From an uncultured Ruminococcus sp. (GTDB lineage: Bacteria; Bacillota; Clostridia; Oscillospirales; Ruminococcaceae), in the NCBI GenBank assembly GCA_944388405.1, contig CALXIQ010000029.1:1-58769 (forward strand): 58,769 nt of DNA. The letters are read 5' to 3'. Shown piece after piece: positions 16,448-25,553 of the stretch; position 1 is the stretch's first letter, and each line of letters starts with the position of its first letter. Under the pieces are notes generated by a model. It searched no databases. It was not told where the DNA came from and was given only the letters and a program-made list of their open reading frames with translations. A program made the translations under genes and the position numbers.

Positions 16448-16768
16448 TTACTCTTCATGGTCGTGAAAATTTTCATACGGCATGAAAAAGCACTTTTTCA
16501 TATCTATATTGCCGTTTTCCAAAAACGGTACGCCGTCCGCTTCAAGTAGGCTGCGGTGAAAATCCTCCCACCCATGCATAAGCTCCCCCTTACGGTTTAC
16601 AACCCGATACCACGGCAGATGCTCGGGACATTTGCTCATTGCATAGCCTACGAATCTTGCGGCTTTAGGTCTGCCTATTGCGGCGGCTATAGCCCCGTAG
16701 GTCGTAACTTTCCCCTTTGGGATAATGGCAATGGCGTCGTATACCTGCTGCGAAAAGGTCTTTTCCAT
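16448..16768 (-). CDS. Alkyltransferase-like (ATL) protein, MGMT DNA-binding-domain family
   Basis: 106 aa, the size of the C-terminal domain of O6-alkylguanine-DNA alkyltransferase. FSQQVYDAIAIIPKGKVTTYG and AARFVGYAMSKCPEHLPWYRVV are the family blocks. The catalytic PCHR motif of true MGMT is replaced by PWYR (Trp53 where Cys would be), which defines ATL proteins. These bind O6-alkylguanine without removing the group and direct it to nucleotide excision repair. No uvr gene is nearby. ATG 16768 has a GAGGG site. It is monocistronic. Confidence 0.88.
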   Translation of the reverse strand: MEKTFSQQVYDAIAIIPKGKVTTYGAIAAAIGRPKAARFVGYAMSKCPEHLPWYRVVNRKGELMHGWEDFHRSLLEADGVPFLENGNIDMKKCFFMPYENFHDHEE

Positions 16769-16890
16769 TAGTTTACCCTCCCTTACGCAAACAAAGCCAA
16801 AGGCGGTTCACAGACTGCGCCGTAAAGCCCGCCGTCCGAGCCGCCATTTATGGGTTTAGTTATAGTGTAGTGTGCCCGTTATCGCAGCAA

Positions 16891-17430
16891 TTATTTGTTT
16901 GTGGTAACGGTGATGTTGGGATGTGAAGGCTCATCGCCGGACTTAGCCTTTTCAGCTTCCTCACGGGCTTTTTTGGCTTTTGCCAGTGTGTTCTTTATTG
17001 CCTCAAGCATTGCCTTTGTAAAGGGCAGGCTCTGATTCATGGGGTTGATTACAAAACCTGCGGTGTTGGGGGTTCTTTCCGTTAAAGCGGCTATGTCGGC
17101 AAATCTCATTGCAAAGCCCTGGAACTTCTGCTCCGACTTGAATTTTGCAAGCTCTGCTCCGTCGGTAAACACAGGGAAAAACGTTCCCCTCTCCTTATGT
17201 GTAATAAGCAGGAATTTAACCTGAGGTTTTTCCTGAAAATTAACGTGGTTGTCTGCGTCGGCTACAAGCTGAGTACTTTTATCGATGATTGCAGGTACAA
17301 GAAAGGTTGCCCTAAGCGCCAGATTGATAACCTTGTTCTGAGTTTCGGGTTTAAATTCCTTTCTCATGTCGTTGATCGCCTCTACAAGCGCAGAATTGTC
17401 CAATACTTTTTTCTGATTTTCATTTGCCAT
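16891..17430 (-). CDS. SseB-family N-terminal-domain protein
   Basis: 179 aa cytoplasmic protein. The core about 20-140 matches the SseB protein N-terminal domain family: LRATFLVPAII, KFLLITHKERGTFFPVFTDGAELAKF (quoted in part), then GFVINPMNQSLPF. The C-terminal tail is Ala/Lys/Glu-rich and probably helical, then disordered. The function is unknown; the name comes from enteric SseB and does not imply a secretion role. ATG 17430 has AAGGAG 9 nt upstream. It follows the GT2 gene by 23 nt and is last in a TatD-GT2-SseB unit. Confidence 0.75.
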   Translation of the reverse strand: MANENQKKVLDNSALVEAINDMRKEFKPETQNKVINLALRATFLVPAIIDKSTQLVADADNHVNFQEKPQVKFLLITHKERGTFFPVFTDGAELAKFKSEQKFQGFAMRFADIAALTERTPNTAGFVINPMNQSLPFTKAMLEAIKNTLAKAKKAREEAEKAKSGDEPSHPNITVTTNK

Positions 17431-17453
17431 GATTTAATACTCCTTAATATAAA

Positions 17454-18404
17454 TTAATCGGTTTCTTCCAAATTGGTTTCTACAATAAATTTGGGGCGTT
17501 CTTTTGTTTCAAGATAAATCTTTCCGATATATTCCCCTATAACTCCTATTGCCAGCAGTTGAAGACCTCCCAGCGCCCATACCGAAACTACCGTTGTGGT
17601 CCAGCCTGCCACGGTTTTGCCCAGACACCAGATTACAAAGAAATAGATAAGCATTGCTATGGACACCACAAACACCAGCAATCCAAGAGCTGTTATCAGC
17701 CTTATAGGCTTTACCGAAAGGGAGGTTATGCCCTCCACTGCAAAGGCTATCATCTTCTTGAGAGGATATTTTGATTCCCCTGCCTGACGTTCGTTTCTTA
17801 CGTATGTAACTATATCGCTTTTGAAGCCTACCATCGGAACAAGTCCACGTAAAAACAGGTTGACTTCTTTAAACTGCGCCAGAGCCTCCACTGCGCGCTT
17901 GCTCATAAGCCGGTAGTCGGCATGGTTATAGGTTATCTCAACCCCAAGCTTTGCAAGCAGCTTATAGTAAGCCTGAGCCGTCCCTCTTTTAAAGGCAGTG
18001 TCCTTTTCTCTGGAAGAGCGAACACCGTAAACTATATCGCAGCCCTCCGCCCGTTTCTCGAGAAATCCGTCGATGGCGTTTATATCGTCCTGCAAATCCG
18101 CGTCCATTGAAATCAATATGTCTGCATAATTTTTAGCAGTCATAAGTCCCGCAAGCAAGGCATTCTGATGACCCTTGTTCCGTGACAGCTTCACCCCGGT
18201 AAACATTCTGTTCAGCGAATGAAGCTTCTCTATTATCTCCCACGTTCTATCCTTTGAACCGTCATCAACAAACATCACCTTGCTGTCGGAAGCTATTTTT
18301 CTTTCCGAAATAAGCCTGTCCATTTTCTGCATAAGGGCTTTCGCCGTAATGGGCAGCATTTCCTCTTCATTATAGCATGGTATTACCAGATATAGCGTTT
18401 CCAT
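17454..18404 (-). CDS. Family 2 glycosyltransferase (DPM1/GtrB-like) with two C-terminal membrane helices
   Basis: 316 aa. The GT-A domain starts YLVIPCYNEEEMLP, has VDDGSKDRTWEII, NKGHQNALLAGL and SMDADLQDD (the DxD-type metal site), then a conserved HADYRLMSKRAVEAL block. Two hydrophobic helices follow at about 230-255 and 265-290. This layout is that of polyprenyl-phosphate hexosyltransferases such as GtrB or YfdH, which make lipid-linked sugars at the inner face of the membrane. Donor and acceptor are unknown. Downstream of tatD by 23 nt. Confidence 0.88.
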   Translation of the reverse strand: METLYLVIPCYNEEEMLPITAKALMQKMDRLISERKIASDSKVMFVDDGSKDRTWEIIEKLHSLNRMFTGVKLSRNKGHQNALLAGLMTAKNYADILISMDADLQDDINAIDGFLEKRAEGCDIVYGVRSSREKDTAFKRGTAQAYYKLLAKLGVEITYNHADYRLMSKRAVEALAQFKEVNLFLRGLVPMVGFKSDIVTYVRNERQAGESKYPLKKMIAFAVEGITSLSVKPIRLITALGLLVFVVSIAMLIYFFVIWCLGKTVAGWTTTVVSVWALGGLQLLAIGVIGEYIGKIYLETKERPKFIVETNLEETD

Positions 18405-18427
18405 GACCTTTCAAATCCTTTCTGCTG

Positions 18428-19216
18428 TTACTTTGCTTTTATATTAAACAGCCTCATTGTGTTTTCTCTCGCCTTGTCAACAAGCTCCTGCGGCGTAATG
18501 CCAATCAGCTCGGCTCCCACATGTGCGGTGTACTCTATCATATCGCTGGTGCAGCGCTTTCCTCTAAAGGGCTCAGGCGCCATGTAGGGGCAGTCGGTTT
18601 CAAGAAGTATCCTGTCCGTCGGAATAGTGCAGAATGATTTCTTGACCTTTTTGGCGTTCTTAAAAGTAAGTATGCCGGTAAATCCCATATACAGCCCCAA
18701 ATCAACAATTTCCTTTGCCACCTCCGGCGCACCCGAAAAGCAATGGACTACTCCCATAGGCTTGTATCTGTGGAGAATCTCCAGAAAATCAGCGGTAGCA
18801 TCACGGCAGTGAAATATAAGCGGCAGCTCATGCTTATTTGCAAATTGAATCTGGTCGCACAACAACCTGATTTGCAGCTCCTTGTCATAGCCGTCGTAAT
18901 GATAGTCAAGCCCCACCTCGCCCACGGCAACAATCTTTCGGGACTTTTCCAAAAGCCTTTCCAGTACCTCCATATAATTTTCCGGCAGCCTGTCGCAGCA
19001 CTCGGGATGAAATCCTATAGATGTGTAAAAATTATCATATTTTTTTGCCGTTTTAATTCCGAACAGCGCCGAAGCCTCATCGGTGCAGGCGTGAACCAAC
19101 AGACTGACAGCAGAATCCTCTGACGTCAGCATCTCGTCCAGCAGATTATCCCTGTCGCAGTCAAATGCGCTGTCATCATAATGACAATGTGAATCGGCAA
19201 TCCCTTTTATAAGCAA
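18428..19216 (-). CDS. tatD: TatD-family metal-dependent DNase
   Basis: 262 aa TIM-barrel hydrolase. Metal ligands lie in DSHCHYDD near the N-terminus, VGEVGLDYHYDG, LIFHCRDA, VHCFSGAPE and LLETDCPYMAPEPFRGKR (split by family convention). TatD proteins are 3'-5' exonucleases or deoxyribonucleases tied to DNA repair or quality control. The start is a TTG with AAAGG about 5 nt upstream; no in-frame ATG lies at the right place. It is the first gene of a TatD-GT2-SseB unit. Confidence 0.9.
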   Translation of the reverse strand: MLIKGIADSHCHYDDSAFDCDRDNLLDEMLTSEDSAVSLLVHACTDEASALFGIKTAKKYDNFYTSIGFHPECCDRLPENYMEVLERLLEKSRKIVAVGEVGLDYHYDGYDKELQIRLLCDQIQFANKHELPLIFHCRDATADFLEILHRYKPMGVVHCFSGAPEVAKEIVDLGLYMGFTGILTFKNAKKVKKSFCTIPTDRILLETDCPYMAPEPFRGKRCTSDMIEYTAHVGAELIGITPQELVDKARENTMRLFNIKAK

Positions 19217-19354
19217 TCATACCTTTCATTAAATGCATACATCGGTATTATAACACACATTTCGGATTTTGTAAAGCGTCATTTAGTAAAAAATGCACAA
19301 AAACAGCCTGAGATGCTGAAAAAATTTTTTTACAAACCCTTACCCATAAATAAT

Positions 19355-19390
19355 GCCCCTGCGTCGCAGCTTTCAATGCGCCGCAGAGGC
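19355..19390 (-). terminator. Stem-loop after the SGNH hydrolase gene
   Basis: GCC-CTGCG-CGCA (19355-19368) pairs with TGCG-CGCAG-GGC (19377-19390) through two mismatches. On the minus strand it runs into ATTATTTA. The position after the stop suggests a terminator, though the T-run is interrupted. Confidence 0.5.
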
Positions 19391-19480
19391 TTATTTTCTG
19401 TAAACACCCCGGACAATCATCGGCGTCAAGCCGCAGTTTGTCCCATAGTCATTTGTTGGTCAGAAAACTATTCAAGAGAA

Positions 19481-20731
19481 TCACTCGTCCAGAGTATAGC
19501 CGAAGCCAAGAATCTGCATGAAGTTTTCCTCTGCTCCCTCCGACATGGAAATCTCAATTTCATACTCTTTTTCCGAAGCCTGCATTCCGATATTTATAAT
19601 CTGAGGATTACCCCAGCCCGACGAAGTAACGGGGTCAATATCCCATTCGTTATAAGGCTCGCCGTCACATGTTACCTTTACATGAACGGGTCCGTAGTTG
19701 CCCTGACCCATTTCCTTGTAGATAAGATAAACAAACTTGGCGTTAAATTTAAATACCAGCGGCTCGTTGCCCTGACCGGAAACATATGACCAGCCGTTTG
19801 TAAAGCTGGCGACATCGGTGCCCTCGCTCCAGCTTCCGAGAGATTCGGGGGTAAGATTGGTGTTCTCATAAAGGTGAGAACCAACCAGTCTGGGCGAATG
19901 TAAAGGCTGTGTGGGGTAAACATACTCCTCCGCCTCAACGTCCATAACAGTGTCAAAATAGTAATTTACCATTTCAGCAACCATTTGATGTCCTGCAACG
20001 TTAGGATGAGACTGGTCGTCGGAAAAGTCCTCCCATGTCATTCTGTCGTTTTCAAACATAAAACGCAAAGCGTCGCAGTAAGAAATCATAGGAAGGCTGT
20101 AATACTCGCCGATTTCTTTCATATAATCCTGAGCGGAATAATCCTCCGCCGTAACCGAAAACAGCAGCACTACCGCTACGTCGTCCTCGATAAGCTCACG
20201 GACGATGCTTTCATAGGCGTTCTGATAATTGATATCCGTTCCGTCATTTACCGCAAACTCAATAAAGCAGATATCGGGATTATACTGAAGCACATCTCTT
20301 TCAAGCCTGAGTATACCAAGCTGTGAAGGCGTTCCGCTAAGACCTGCATTGCAGTACTTTACATTATCGCCCGTACCGAATGTCTCGGCAAAATGGTCAT
20401 AAGAAAGCTTTGCGTAACAAGCGTCGTCGCCTGCGCTGATGCCCTCGGTGATCGAACCTCCCAGATATGCTACCGTAACCTCCTCGCCTGCCTGCGCCTT
20501 AGCTATCTTCTCCTGCATTTTGGTGGTGTTGCCATAGGAATACATAGCCGTTTCTATCATTGCCTGATGCCATTCCTCGTCTGTCTCAGGCAGCTTTTCG
20601 GCTTCCGATTCGGTTGCAGCCTGTGATTCAGCCCCGCTGCCGGAGCTGTCATCAGTTTCGCCGCAGCCTGCAAAGCAGGTAAGAGTCAATCCCGCCGCAA
20701 CTAAAAAAGCAGTCGCTCTTCTGAAAATCAT
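19481..20731 (-). CDS. SGNH/GDSL-hydrolase lipoprotein
   Basis: 416 aa. A signal peptide ends in a lipobox-like FAGC with Cys23, then an acidic Ser/Glu-rich linker (24-50). The SGNH hydrolase has block I YLGGSITEG (Ser93), a block III variant FAVNDGTD, and block V DDQSHPNVAGH supplying the Asp/His. A C-terminal beta-rich region follows (about 265-415). Such lipoproteins in gut Firmicutes are often carbohydrate esterases, so deacetylation of a polysaccharide outside the cell is a fair guess. ATG 20731 has GGGAGG 9 nt upstream. It stands alone between hairpins. Confidence 0.82.
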   Translation of the reverse strand: MIFRRATAFLVAAGLTLTCFAGCGETDDSSGSGAESQAATESEAEKLPETDEEWHQAMIETAMYSYGNTTKMQEKIAKAQAGEEVTVAYLGGSITEGISAGDDACYAKLSYDHFAETFGTGDNVKYCNAGLSGTPSQLGILRLERDVLQYNPDICFIEFAVNDGTDINYQNAYESIVRELIEDDVAVVLLFSVTAEDYSAQDYMKEIGEYYSLPMISYCDALRFMFENDRMTWEDFSDDQSHPNVAGHQMVAEMVNYYFDTVMDVEAEEYVYPTQPLHSPRLVGSHLYENTNLTPESLGSWSEGTDVASFTNGWSYVSGQGNEPLVFKFNAKFVYLIYKEMGQGNYGPVHVKVTCDGEPYNEWDIDPVTSSGWGNPQIINIGMQASEKEYEIEISMSEGAEENFMQILGFGYTLDE

Positions 20732-20746
20732 AAATATAAGTCCTCC

Positions 20747-20760
20747 CTTAAACGTTTTCA
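20747..20760. promoter_or_regulatory. Weak cre/LacI-type site in the SGNH-hydrolase leader
   Basis: On the minus strand TGAAAACGTTTAAG has the AAACGTTT core and matches the catabolite-responsive-element pattern except the last two bases. It sits just upstream of the ribosome site. One weak match only. Confidence 0.25.
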
Positions 20761-20771
20761 GGCTACATATA

Positions 20772-20807
20772 CGCAAAAAAGCATGGACAAAGCCATACTT
20801 TTTTGCG
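20772..20807. terminator. Hairpin 1 of a duplicated pair
   Basis: CGCAAAAAAG-c-ATGG / CCAT-a-CTTTTTTGCG around a 6-nt loop, with one C/A mismatch. A T-run lies in either strand's 3' arm, so it could terminate both ways. Confidence 0.6.
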
Positions 20808-20837
20808 CAAAGCCTATATGTTTTTAGTACTATATAA

Positions 20838-20869
20838 GCAAAAAGCACGACAAAAGTCGTACCTTTTGC
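20838..20869. terminator. Hairpin 2 of a duplicated pair; terminator of the sugar ABC ATPase gene
   Basis: GCAAAAAG-c-ACGAC / GTCGT-a-CcTTTTGC with a 4-nt loop, ending 7 nt after the ATPase stop. The C/A mismatch sits at the same place as in hairpin 1. Confidence 0.7.
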
Positions 20870-20876
20870 AATTTAA

Positions 20877-22019
20877 TCAGTTAACAACTGCCTTTTCGGT
20901 TTCCTTATCAAAGATATGAATCCTGTTAGGATCAATAGCAATCTTGATTACATCCTGCGGTCTTGCTGTAGAACGAGGTGAAACTCTTGCAGTAAGAGAA
21001 ATACCCTCGCAGGTAAGATACAGATATGTTTCAGCGCCCATCATTTCGGTTACTTCAACAGTTGCGTTGATTACGCCCGTCTTTGCAGTTGAAAGGAACA
21101 TTTCCTCATCATGCAGACACTCTGGACGGATACCGAGAATAATCTCCTGATTTACCAGTGGCTCAAGAGCCTCAGCATCAGCCTTGGACTCGGGAACCTC
21201 AACGGTGTACTTAACGCCGCGGGTCGTCTTTGTATCCTCGGATCCAAATTCAACAACATATTTACCGTCAACCTTAAGCAGCTTGGCGTCGATGAAGTTC
21301 ATCTGAGGCGAACCGATAAAGCCCGCAACAAACTGGTTAACAGGATTGTTGTAAAGATTTGTAGGAGTATCGACCTGCTGAATGAAGCCGTCCTTCATTA
21401 CAACGATTCTGTCACCCATGGTCATAGCCTCTGTCTGGTCGTGAGTTACGTAGATGAATGTTGTTCCCAGTTTCTTATGAAGCTTTGAGATCTCAGTTCT
21501 CATCTGAGCACGAAGCTTAGCGTCAAGGTTTGACAGCGGCTCGTCAAGAAGGAATACCTGAGGCTCACGAACGATAGCTCTTCCCAGAGCAACACGCTGT
21601 CTCTGACCACCCGAAAGAGCCTTAGGCTTTCTGTCGAGCAGGTGAGAAATATCAAGAATTCTTGCAGCCTCTTCTACCTTTCTTGCGATTTCGTCCTTAG
21701 GAACCTTACGAAGCTTAAGACCAAACGCCATGTTCTCAAAAACCGTCATGTGAGGATAAAGAGCGTAGTTCTGGAAAACCATCGCAATATCTCTGTCCTT
21801 AGGCGCAATATCGTTAACAAGTCTGTCGCCAATATAAAGCTCGCCCTCGCTGATTTCCTCAAGTCCGGCTATCATTCTGAGGGTTGTGGACTTTCCGCAT
21901 CCCGAAGGACCAACGAGAATGATAAACTCCTTGTCCTTAATTTCGATGTTAAAGTCGGAAACCGCAATGACACCGCCTGCATACTTCTTATAGATTCCTT
22001 TTAGTGATACACTGGCCAT
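20877..22019 (-). CDS. msmK: Sugar ABC transporter ATPase, MsmK/UgpC type
   Basis: 380 aa. Walker [10 protein letters not shown] (37-45), Q-loop [12 protein letters not shown], signature [14 protein letters not shown], Walker [15 protein letters not shown] and the H-loop [14 protein letters not shown], then a C-terminal TOBE/OB regulatory region (about 240-380). This is the CUT1 carbohydrate-uptake ATPase class. No permease or binding protein is adjacent, as with shared MsmK ATPases in Firmicutes that energise several importers. ATG 22019 has GGGAGG 11 nt upstream. Own promoter and terminator. Confidence 0.92.
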   Translation of the reverse strand: MASVSLKGIYKKYAGGVIAVSDFNIEIKDKEFIILVGPSGCGKSTTLRMIAGLEEISEGELYIGDRLVNDIAPKDRDIAMVFQNYALYPHMTVFENMAFGLKLRKVPKDEIARKVEEAARILDISHLLDRKPKALSGGQRQRVALGRAIVREPQVFLLDEPLSNLDAKLRAQMRTEISKLHKKLGTTFIYVTHDQTEAMTMGDRIVVMKDGFIQQVDTPTNLYNNPVNQFVAGFIGSPQMNFIDAKLLKVDGKYVVEFGSEDTKTTRGVKYTVEVPESKADAEALEPLVNQEIILGIRPECLHDEEMFLSTAKTGVINATVEVTEMMGAETYLYLTCEGISLTARVSPRSTARPQDVIKIAIDPNRIHIFDKETEKAVVN

Positions 22020-22074
22020 CTTTATAAGAACCTCCCTATTTAAGTTTTACTAATTCTATATTAGCTACATATAT

Positions 22075-22103
22075 ATCATAGCAAATTTTTCATATAAACA
22101 CAA
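22075..22103 (-). promoter_or_regulatory. Promoter of the sugar ABC ATPase gene
   Basis: Minus-strand TTGTGT (22098-22103) and TATGAT (22075-22080) are 17 bp apart. Confidence 0.55.
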
Positions 22104-22190
22104 GAGTTTTTTTCACTAAACTTTATTATAACTATTTATAAATAATGACGAAAAATCAACAGTCGTTTCCATATATTGTTAAGCAAATCG

Positions 22191-22898
22191 TTACTGTGCC
22201 AAAAGTTTTTCAACATCTTTGTGCAAAATCTCCAAACACTCTCCAAGGGGTAAATTGGGGTCAAGTTCCAGACTTCCTATGGAAATTCTTCTAAGATAAA
22301 CCACATTATTGCCCAGCGAACAGAACATTCGTTTAACCTGATGGAACTTCCCTTCATGAAGTACAAGGGTACATTCGTACTTGTCACTGCCTCCCTTAAA
22401 TTCCGCAGGCAGACATTTTTCATCCCCATCTATTGTCATACCATTGGCAAAAGCTTCTATGTAGCTTTCTTCCCACGGCTTTTCCAGTTTTACAAAATAA
22501 GTTTTTGGAACATGGCTTTTGGGTGAAAGCATTTTATGCGCCAGCTCGCCGTCGTCGGTAATAAGCACAAAGCCTTCGGTATCTTTATCAAGCCGGCCTG
22601 CGGGAAACATTCCTTTACGACGGTATTTCGGTGGAATAATCTCAAGGACGGTTTTCGATTCTCCGTCTTTTGTAGAGCACACCACCCCCTGCGGCTTGTT
22701 GAGCATAATATAAAGATGTCTTTGATAGCTGATTTTTTCACCGTTTACATATATCTGAGCTGAATTTTCATCTACCTGCACATCCGATTTTTTTACGGTT
22801 TGCCCGTCGACGCTGACCAAACCCTTTCTGCACAGCTCTTTTACTGCGCTGCGTGAAAGGTCAGACCGCTGAGAGGAAATAAATTTATCTAAGCGCAT
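22191..22898 (-). CDS. rsuA: 16S rRNA pseudouridine(516) synthase, RsuA family
   Basis: 235 aa. An S4 RNA-binding domain (MRLDKFISSQRSDLSRSAVK to about 60) is followed by the synthase domain with the catalytic-Asp motif AGRLDKDTEGFVLITDDG and the late GKFHQVKRMF block. The family makes single pseudouridines in small-subunit rRNA (or 23S in RluB/E/F relatives). I start at ATG 22898 with AAGGAG 11 nt upstream; the frame stays open upstream to 23018 but lacks a family match. Monocistronic. Confidence 0.88.
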   Translation of the reverse strand: MRLDKFISSQRSDLSRSAVKELCRKGLVSVDGQTVKKSDVQVDENSAQIYVNGEKISYQRHLYIMLNKPQGVVCSTKDGESKTVLEIIPPKYRRKGMFPAGRLDKDTEGFVLITDDGELAHKMLSPKSHVPKTYFVKLEKPWEESYIEAFANGMTIDGDEKCLPAEFKGGSDKYECTLVLHEGKFHQVKRMFCSLGNNVVYLRRISIGSLELDPNLPLGECLEILHKDVEKLLAQ

Positions 22899-23056
22899 TA
22901 TTGATACTGCTCCTTCTTTTATCAACCCAGCGGCATATCCCTCCGCTATGCCGTCGTTCTTTGGCGTGACGGTCGCTTTTAAAACAAGACACATTAATAA
23001 TAGCATATTCACACACAAAAGTAAAGGACGGATACAGTCTATCCGCCCCCTGAAAA

Positions 23057-23527
23057 TTATTGCGCTTCGGGATTTTTAAGTCCCTGAATAAATCCGTCAA
23101 GCTCGGTACAGCAGACGTCGCCGCCTATTAGCACCCCGTCGCATATCATAAGATTGCAGATCATGCAGTCCTTATCCTCATGTCCTTTGTAGTTGTACAC
23201 CTGATAGGTATAAACCTCTATTGTTTTTCCTTTGTATTTTTCCAGATCAAAGCCCTGCTCTTTCTGAAGCTTGTTGTATTCCTCATAGACGTCGTTAAAC
23301 TCCTCAGGGATTGTTACGACCTTACATTCGGTATATTTCTCGGAAACCGACCAGCCCATTGATTTGAGAAAATCCTGTCTCTGGGTTTCGGTTTTAAGAG
23401 TATACACCGTAGGATTGCCGATTTTGCCGATTATGACTGCTATCACCACAATAACGCACAGCAGTATCGCCACTGCTCCCGCAAGCGCCGCTCCCGGCTT
23501 TTTGATCTTTACCGTTTTAACAAACAT
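23057..23527 (-). CDS. DUF4830-type single-pass membrane protein
   Basis: 156 aa. A membrane helix at about 14-35 is followed by an extracytoplasmic domain with FLKSMGWSVSEK, VTIPEEFNDVYEEYNKLQK and YKGKTIEVYTYQVYNY, typical of the DUF4830 family of clostridial membrane proteins. Three cysteines (CMICN, VCC) cluster near the C-terminus. The function is unknown. ATG 23527 has GGGAG about 6 nt upstream. It is divergent from the PBP gene, which begins 164 bp away, so the two may share a control region. Confidence 0.7.
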   Translation of the reverse strand: MFVKTVKIKKPGAALAGAVAILLCVIVVIAVIIGKIGNPTVYTLKTETQRQDFLKSMGWSVSEKYTECKVVTIPEEFNDVYEEYNKLQKEQGFDLEKYKGKTIEVYTYQVYNYKGHEDKDCMICNLMICDGVLIGGDVCCTELDGFIQGLKNPEAQ

Positions 23528-23691
23528 AAATCTCCCTCATTTCCGGACGCTCGTCAGCCACGTCCTGTTTTTTGTAAATATATATGTCTCGGTTTTTTGT
23601 TTGATTACAGCGGACAAGCCGGGGATAAAAAATTTTTTTCGCAGCATATTATTAAAGAACGCTTACGGACTTGATTCAGGGAGGTGCGGCT

Positions 23692-25167
23692 GTGAAAAAT
23701 TCAGAAAAGTCAAGGGTATTTGCAATGGCAACTCTTATTTTTATCTCGGCGGCTATATGCGTTGCGGTGTTGTTCAACGTTCAGCTTTACGCCGTGTACG
23801 CTGTCCGCAATACCCCTATAGTCACAACGGTAAGGAAAGACATTTTGGCGTCAAGAGGAAACATCTATGACAGAAACGGGACGCTTCTTGCGGGGACAGA
23901 CGAAAACGGCAACAGATACTACCCAGAAAACACTGCCGTCCACATTATAGGCGCTCTCAGCTCATCGGGGAAGCCGCAAGGCGGAATCGAGCTTGCCTAC
24001 GACTCTTATCTTACCGGTGAAAACGGGTATGTTGAGCTTGAATACACCACCTTAGGAGGTGAGACGTATCTTTCCGCCGAAAACACCGTTGAGCCCCGCA
24101 ACGGCAAAGACGTTTATCTCACCATTGATTCACAACTTCAGCTTAAAGCCGAGAATATTCTGAAAAACGCAATAACCCAATACCAAAGCGGCGTAATCTA
24201 CCGGGACAGCGCTCCTGCGTCAGGCTCTGCGGGGGCTGTAACGGTTATTGACTGCAACACAGGAGAAGTGCTTGCCATGGCATCCGCTCCCGATTTTGAG
24301 CTTGAGGGATTTTCGGAAAACTACGATGAAATAATAAAAAGCGAAAACTCCCCCCTTTTGAACCGCGCAACTCAGGGCTTATACCGTCCCGGCTCGACTC
24401 TTAAAACCTGCACGGCGATAGCCGCATTATCGGAAGGCGTTATAACCCCCTCAACATATTTTTTCTGCAAGGGTTCTTACGATTTATCGGGAATGAAGTT
24501 TTCCTGCATGAACGAGCACAGGTTTACAACAGTCAGAAAAGCTCTGGAGGTAAGCTGCAACATATTTTTCTACAAGGCTTCACAAGAGCTTGGGATCGAC
24601 GCTCTTGTAAAATACGAGAAAATGTTTGGCCTTGGAGAAAGCCCCGATTTCCAGCTTCCAGCATACGGCGGCCGCTTAGCTTCTCCGGAGCTTTTTGAAA
24701 GCATGGGGGAAACATGGACGAAAGGTCAGCTTATTCAGGCTGCAATTGGTCAGTCTGAAACCGCCTGCACTCCCTTACAGCTTGCTCTTATGGCGCAGCA
24801 GATAGGCAACAGAGGCACAAGATATTCGCCCAACATTGTGCTTAAAATAGCCGATCAGAACGGCAGCGTTATTTACTCGCCGGGAGTAAATACAGCCGCA
24901 GCAACGCCCGACAAGAGCGGCGCATACGAGGTCTGCATAGAAGGAATGGTCGCTTCCACCAAATACACCTACGGAGAATACTCCCTTGCCCGGTTTGAAC
25001 GGCAGGCAGCGATAAAGACGGGCACTCCTCAATCTCCTCGGGGCTACGACAGTATGGTAATAGGCTTTTATCCTGCATACGAACCCGAGATTGCATTTTC
25101 GGTAGTTCTCGAGGGCGGCGCCAATGCCAAAAACACGGTATCATCCCTGATAGAGGGCTTTTCCTAA
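23692..25167 (+). CDS. Class B penicillin-binding protein (transpeptidase), PbpA/FtsI-like
   Basis: 491 aa. One membrane anchor (about 8-32) is followed by a short dimerisation segment with RGNIYDRNGTLLAG, then the transpeptidase with SxxK (Ser235-Thr-Leu-Lys238), SCN (288-290) and KTGT (Lys442). It cross-links peptidoglycan outside the membrane. The short N-terminal module resembles PbpA rather than SpoVD or FtsI with PASTA repeats. GTG 23692 is chosen because GGGAGG lies 7 nt upstream; an in-frame TTG at 23671 precedes that site. A division or sporulation role cannot be told. Confidence 0.9.
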   Translation: MKNSEKSRVFAMATLIFISAAICVAVLFNVQLYAVYAVRNTPIVTTVRKDILASRGNIYDRNGTLLAGTDENGNRYYPENTAVHIIGALSSSGKPQGGIELAYDSYLTGENGYVELEYTTLGGETYLSAENTVEPRNGKDVYLTIDSQLQLKAENILKNAITQYQSGVIYRDSAPASGSAGAVTVIDCNTGEVLAMASAPDFELEGFSENYDEIIKSENSPLLNRATQGLYRPGSTLKTCTAIAALSEGVITPSTYFFCKGSYDLSGMKFSCMNEHRFTTVRKALEVSCNIFFYKASQELGIDALVKYEKMFGLGESPDFQLPAYGGRLASPELFESMGETWTKGQLIQAAIGQSETACTPLQLALMAQQIGNRGTRYSPNIVLKIADQNGSVIYSPGVNTAAATPDKSGAYEVCIEGMVASTKYTYGEYSLARFERQAAIKTGTPQSPRGYDSMVIGFYPAYEPEIAFSVVLEGGANAKNTVSSLIEGFS

Positions 25168-25525
25168 CGCAGTATGGAGTAAGGTGACTTGCGGCTGTCC
25201 GAAGCGTCGCAAATCTGAGTCGCATCACATTAAGCGACAGACTTAAGCTATGCGGATTGTACAGAAGATTTGTTGTGCTATTTTTACGGTTAAGTAATGT
25301 TTTGGCGGCGGTTTTATGCTGTTACAACCGCCGCCGTGGTATTATGTTTATGCGAACGATTACAGATTTTGCGGCGATTACCGCGCCTTTGAGACGGATG
25401 TCTTTTTTTGGCATAAACGTTTTGATGACACAATAATTTTTGAAAATTTATTGTGCAATATAACCAATAAATGCATTGCAAATTAATATGAATTAACGAT
25501 TTTATGTTATTTCACAATTAATGCT
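25168..25525. other. Non-coding gap between the PBP and methylglyoxal synthase genes
   Basis: No supported gene. Two stem-loops are clear: GGCGGCGGTT (25304-25313) / AACCGCCGCC (25326-25335), perfect 10 bp with a 12-nt loop but no adjacent T-run; and CACAATAA (25429-25436) / TTATTGTG (25448-25455). The first may be the 3' end of the PBP message. I recognise no RNA family. Confidence 0.5.
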
Positions 25526-25553
25526 TTGACAAAATTAAATTCTGTGGTAAAAT
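25526..25553 (+). promoter_or_regulatory. mgsA promoter
   Basis: TTGACA (25526-25531) and TAAAAT (25548-25553) with a 16-bp spacer. It implies a leader of about 255 nt before the mgsA start. Confidence 0.7.

Noticed and set aside
25304..25335. The 10-bp GC-rich hairpin after the PBP gene as a riboswitch or intrinsic terminator
   Set aside because: It is a simple stem with no T-run and no conserved riboswitch core; only a stem-loop can be stated.
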